Shown here: positions 57,418 to 60,000 of the stretch, piece after piece | Layout: the number at the start of each line of letters is the position of its first letter | How positions within the stretch are numbered: the stretch's first letter is position 1 | Source of the DNA: Phoronis australis | Lineage: Eukaryota; Phoronida; Phoronidae | Assembly: GCA_002633005.1 (NCBI GenBank) | Contig: NMRA01000084.1 | Coordinates: forward strand, 896,849 to 956,848 | DNA: 60,000 nucleotides | Reading direction: 5' to 3' | The notes under the pieces: generated by a model | Database searches by the model: none | Told to the model about the DNA's origin: nothing | What the model saw: only the letters and a program-made list of their open reading frames with translations | Program-made: the position numbers and the translations under genes

Positions 57418-57597
57418 TCAGTCACAAAGTCTTGCAAATATCCCTGTAGATGGTCTGACAGTAGGATCTTGTTGTTGAGATTTTGCCTCTGTTGATTTAG
57501 TATCGATAGGAGTGTTTTCCAGAAATTCACTTTCGTCATTCTCGCCCACAACTGGTGTAAATTTCGAATTAGAATGTTTAAATGCACTGGAATTCCT
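57418..57597 (-). CDS. possible C-terminal exon of an unidentified gene
   Basis: The minus-strand frame ending at TGA 57420-57418 encodes a hydrophilic tail with 'KFTPVVGENDESEFLENTP' and 'DPTVRPSTGIFARLCD'. AATAAA follows within ten bases of the stop. At the other end it abuts a MITE that starts at 57598. Composition and the adjacent polyadenylation signal suggest a real 3' end. I do not recognise the family, and another frame is also open here, so this is tentative. Confidence 0.3.
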   Translation of the reverse strand, partial: RNSSAFKHSNSKFTPVVGENDESEFLENTPIDTKSTEAKSQQQDPTVRPSTGIFARLCD

Positions 57598-57765
57598 CAG
57601 TGGCAGATCTAGGATATCACAAGGGGGGGCCCAACATTTTGTCTCTAAACATTTGCGCAAAGCACAAGTGTTGATGCGCATAGCACCGAATGGGGGAGGT
57701 CGGGAGAGGGGGTGTGCCCCCCTTCTGCCAGGAAAATTTTTCCGTTTTTTCCTCAAAAAATCAAG
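57598..57765 (+). mobile_element. MITE-like element, 'CAGTGGCAGATCTAGG' end
   Basis: Begins 'cagtggcagatctagg' followed by a G run, with a C-rich stretch near the far side, like the 23346 and 37252 elements. The interior differs, so it may be a separate subfamily. The right boundary is uncertain. Confidence 0.45.
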
Positions 57766-59086
57766 CATCTTCCTTGATTCCTGAAGTATTATCAAGGAAA
57801 AAAATACAACAAAAAATACAAAAAAATCGAAGAACATGTTAAACTTGAAAACTGCAATTATACGATCTGAATAGGATTTCATTTAACTCTCACAAATATA
57901 TAGTATTCGTTGGTTCAAACGTTTTCTTTTACTTATGCCGAGTTGTTCAACTGTGCATCGCTTTTCGGCAGCCATTTTATAATGACTCCTATGGTCGTCA
58001 TATGCTGCCGCCTTTTGAAAGAACAGAAAACCACACAGAAAAAGGTCAAGAAAATAGTGCAAAGTGGTTTACAGCAATTCTACTTCAACCACAAACTGTT
58101 TTACTAGTATGATATTGATTTTTGAATTAATTAAAATTGATTTAGAATTTCAGTTCTGGAAAATAAATTCCCATTGCTTTATTCCAGATAGACCTTACTT
58201 ATTTTCTGTTTGTCTTCTTTATTTGACTTTTTGCTCTTGTTGCTCTTAACACCACTTATCTCTGCTGTCTTTCTTTTTCTTTTCAGTTTTTGTTCATTCT
58301 CTGTTAACACCTTGTCAGCCAAAAAAGAACTGTAACCCTTTGAGACTTTGTCGGTGCAAGTTGATCATTGAACCTCGATACAATTGTTCTAATAAATTAC
58401 CCAATATTGTATTGTTTGATTTTTCTCGCCTGTAACAGGCTTCTGCAATCATAAATGAATAAATAAATACCCAAGTTGCATTTGCATTTTATTGCTCAAT
58501 CTCTTCTTTTAGTTTTGATTATGTGATGCTGTGTTGTATGTAACAATGCAATATAGTGAAATAAAAGTCAATGTTATTGGTGGCCATTCTCTATCAATTC
58601 AAGTATTTTAATTTTCTTCAAATAAATTCAAAATGCTTTAACCAAAAATTTCAACATAAATGTTGAGCTCAGTACTTTGTTTTGCAATAAAAAATAAGTG
58701 GACAATATTTTGATGACCAAGGCGTGGGCCGAAACTGTTAAGCACCCAGCGTGTTCCATTTGTCTGCTGTGTTTTTCCTTTGGCCTAACGGGTGTCAGTT
58801 AATGCCTGGGACAAATAGATACATTGCATAAACAATCTCTGAGTTGTTTTTTGTTTCGTCTGAAGAAAATTTAATTTCGAAAATAACTTCTGAAAATGAA
58901 CAAAAAAGTGCTTTAGTAAAATCTACAAGTTTTTAAGTGGTCTCAAAAAAACAGTCGGTAAATGCATTAATTTTAGTCTCAGTTCTTCCATACGTGTTTC
59001 TCCCGAGAGTTTAGTACCTAACGTGCAGACGAGCACTCCAAATTGGAACGCTAAGTCCCGCGTGGCTGCGCTGCACGTGAAAGAAG
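57766..59086. other. no recognised feature
   Basis: AT-rich sequence with several AATAAA motifs and no conserved exon or repeat that I can name. Confidence 0.5.
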
Positions 59087-59120
59087 ATGGCGGACGACCT
59101 TTGGAGCCTAACGACGATAG
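59087..59120 (+). CDS. possible first coding exon ('MADDLWSLTTI')
   Basis: A CpG-rich patch in AT-rich surroundings contains 'aagATGGCGG', a YY1-like start-site motif common at housekeeping promoters. It encodes 'MADDLWSLTTI' and meets donor 'gtatcc' at 59121. The gypsy fragment begins just downstream, so it would sit in the first intron. No family is recognised, and 11 codons are too few for more. Confidence 0.25.
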
Positions 59121-59149
59121 GTATCCGGACTATACCACAGACCTGAAAT

Positions 59150-60000
59150 CCCGACCTGTTGCAAAATACAGTTTACACATTCTTCCGCAATCTTGCTTTC
59201 GCGCCAAGTTTGTTCGTTACCAGAAATTGGATATTGTGACATACAATCAGCTCGGTTAGATTCACCCGGTTTGTATTTTTAAAATCGTGAGCTAATATGG
59301 TTGTAGCCGTAGTCCCCAACGTTCGCTTCTGAGCCGTGGTCGTTCCTTTTTCCAAATCGTTTCCAGAGGTTTATGATCCGTAATGACCTCAGAGTGATGA
59401 GTGCCTCGCAAATACATATCAAAATGTTCGCATGCCCATACAATCGCTAGTGCTTCCCATTCTGTTTGACTATTATGGGTTTTCGTTTCGGTGAGCGATC
59501 TGCTCGTATAAGTAACAATTTTGTTGTTTTGGCTTAATATAGCGGAAAATCACCACTGGATTTCCATCAACAATTATTTCAATGTTCTTGGTCGGTTTAA
59601 AATACGCCATGACGGGGCTAGCTGTCAATCAGTTTCTGTTTCAGTGTCTCAAACGTGGTTTCATGTTCATTTGCCCATTGCCAAGCAGCATCCTTCTTGG
59701 TCAGCCTAGGCAGTGGTTCACTGATCGTAGCGTAGTTATCAATAAATCTCGCACAATATATTGTCATGCCGAGAAAACTAAGCACCTCAGCCATGCTCAT
59801 GGGTGCCTTGGTGTCAACAATTGCTTTCACCTTTTTGGGATCAGGTGAAATGCCATCCTTGGTAAATACCAAACCAAAGAATTACATGCTAGATTTGTTG
59901 TACTCACATTTCTTGTGATTAAGTGTCAGCCTGTTGTCATGTAACGAGCAGAATACTTCTTCCAAATTCCTATCCTGTTCTGCTTGTGTTTTCCCGTACA
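59150..60000 (-). mobile_element. degraded Ty3/gypsy retrotransposon pol fragment (RT end and RNase H)
   Basis: Reading leftward from the right edge: the end of reverse transcriptase ('LTLNHKKCEY'), then an in-frame TAA at 59884-59882, then 'GISPDPKKVKAI' and 'EVLSFLGMTIYCARFI' of the RT/connection region, ending in a stop near 59618. RNase H follows in shifted frames ('EWEALAIVWACEHFDMYL', 'ITDHKPLE' at about 59360-59460), then 'YKPGESNRADCMS' at about 59230-59280. Several stops and frameshifts make it a pseudogene. Integrase and LTRs are not in the window. Confidence 0.88.

Overview
This is a gene-poor, AT-rich stretch of a metazoan nuclear genome. It has introns of roughly 0.4 to 3 kb with GT-AG junctions, many short transposons, tRNA-derived SINEs and several low-copy repeat families. 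The genes are ordinary animal housekeeping or signalling genes. The repeat content (foldback elements, MITEs beginning with a 'CAGTGGCGGAT'-like end, a degraded Ty3/gypsy element) fits a marine invertebrate, but I cannot name the species. No bacterial, CRISPR or viral system was seen.

Layout. (1) 1-5.5 kb: no recognised exon. It holds a GAY-rich duplicated segment and a 'CTTGGCGAAAT' hairpin repeat. (2) 5.56-20.05 kb, plus strand: eleven exons of a GULP1/CED-6 engulfment adaptor (PTB domain, coiled coil, proline-rich tail). The 5' start is missing, and a possible alternative last exon lies at 21.31 kb. (3) 21.4-28.9 kb: intergenic, with repeats. (4) 28.9-36.5 kb, minus strand: a four-exon gene whose product ends in two C2H2 zinc fingers. 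Its locus carries a foldback transposon and two assembly-type duplications marked by single Ns. (5) 38.12-39.34 kb, plus strand: an uninterrupted coding region for a POLDIP3/SKAR-like RNA-binding protein. (6) 39.4-48.3 kb: repeats, including a third N-marked duplication and a CTAGTGGC-type tandem repeat. (7) 48.3-52.0 kb, minus strand: three exons of a TMUB-type transmembrane ubiquitin-like protein. (8) 53.2 kb, plus strand: the first coding exon of V-ATPase subunit F (ATP6V1F), head-to-head with TMUB across a 1.2 kb gap that contains a perfect 79-base hairpin. (9) 53.3-60 kb: tRNA-type SINE copies, further repeats, a possible last exon on the minus strand at 57.4 kb, a possible first exon at 59.09 kb, and a broken Ty3/gypsy pol fragment running off the right edge.

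The genes do not form a functional unit; they act in apoptotic-cell engulfment (GULP), transcription (zinc-finger protein), mRNA export or translation (POLDIP3), ER-associated degradation (TMUB) and organelle acidification (ATP6V1F). The most noteworthy signals are the alternative GULP tail exon, the perfect hairpin at 52.7 kb, the covarying short foldbacks at 39.5 and 45.2 kb, the intronless POLDIP3-like gene lacking a visible UAP56-binding N-terminus, and three duplications that coincide with single N characters and are probably unmerged alleles.
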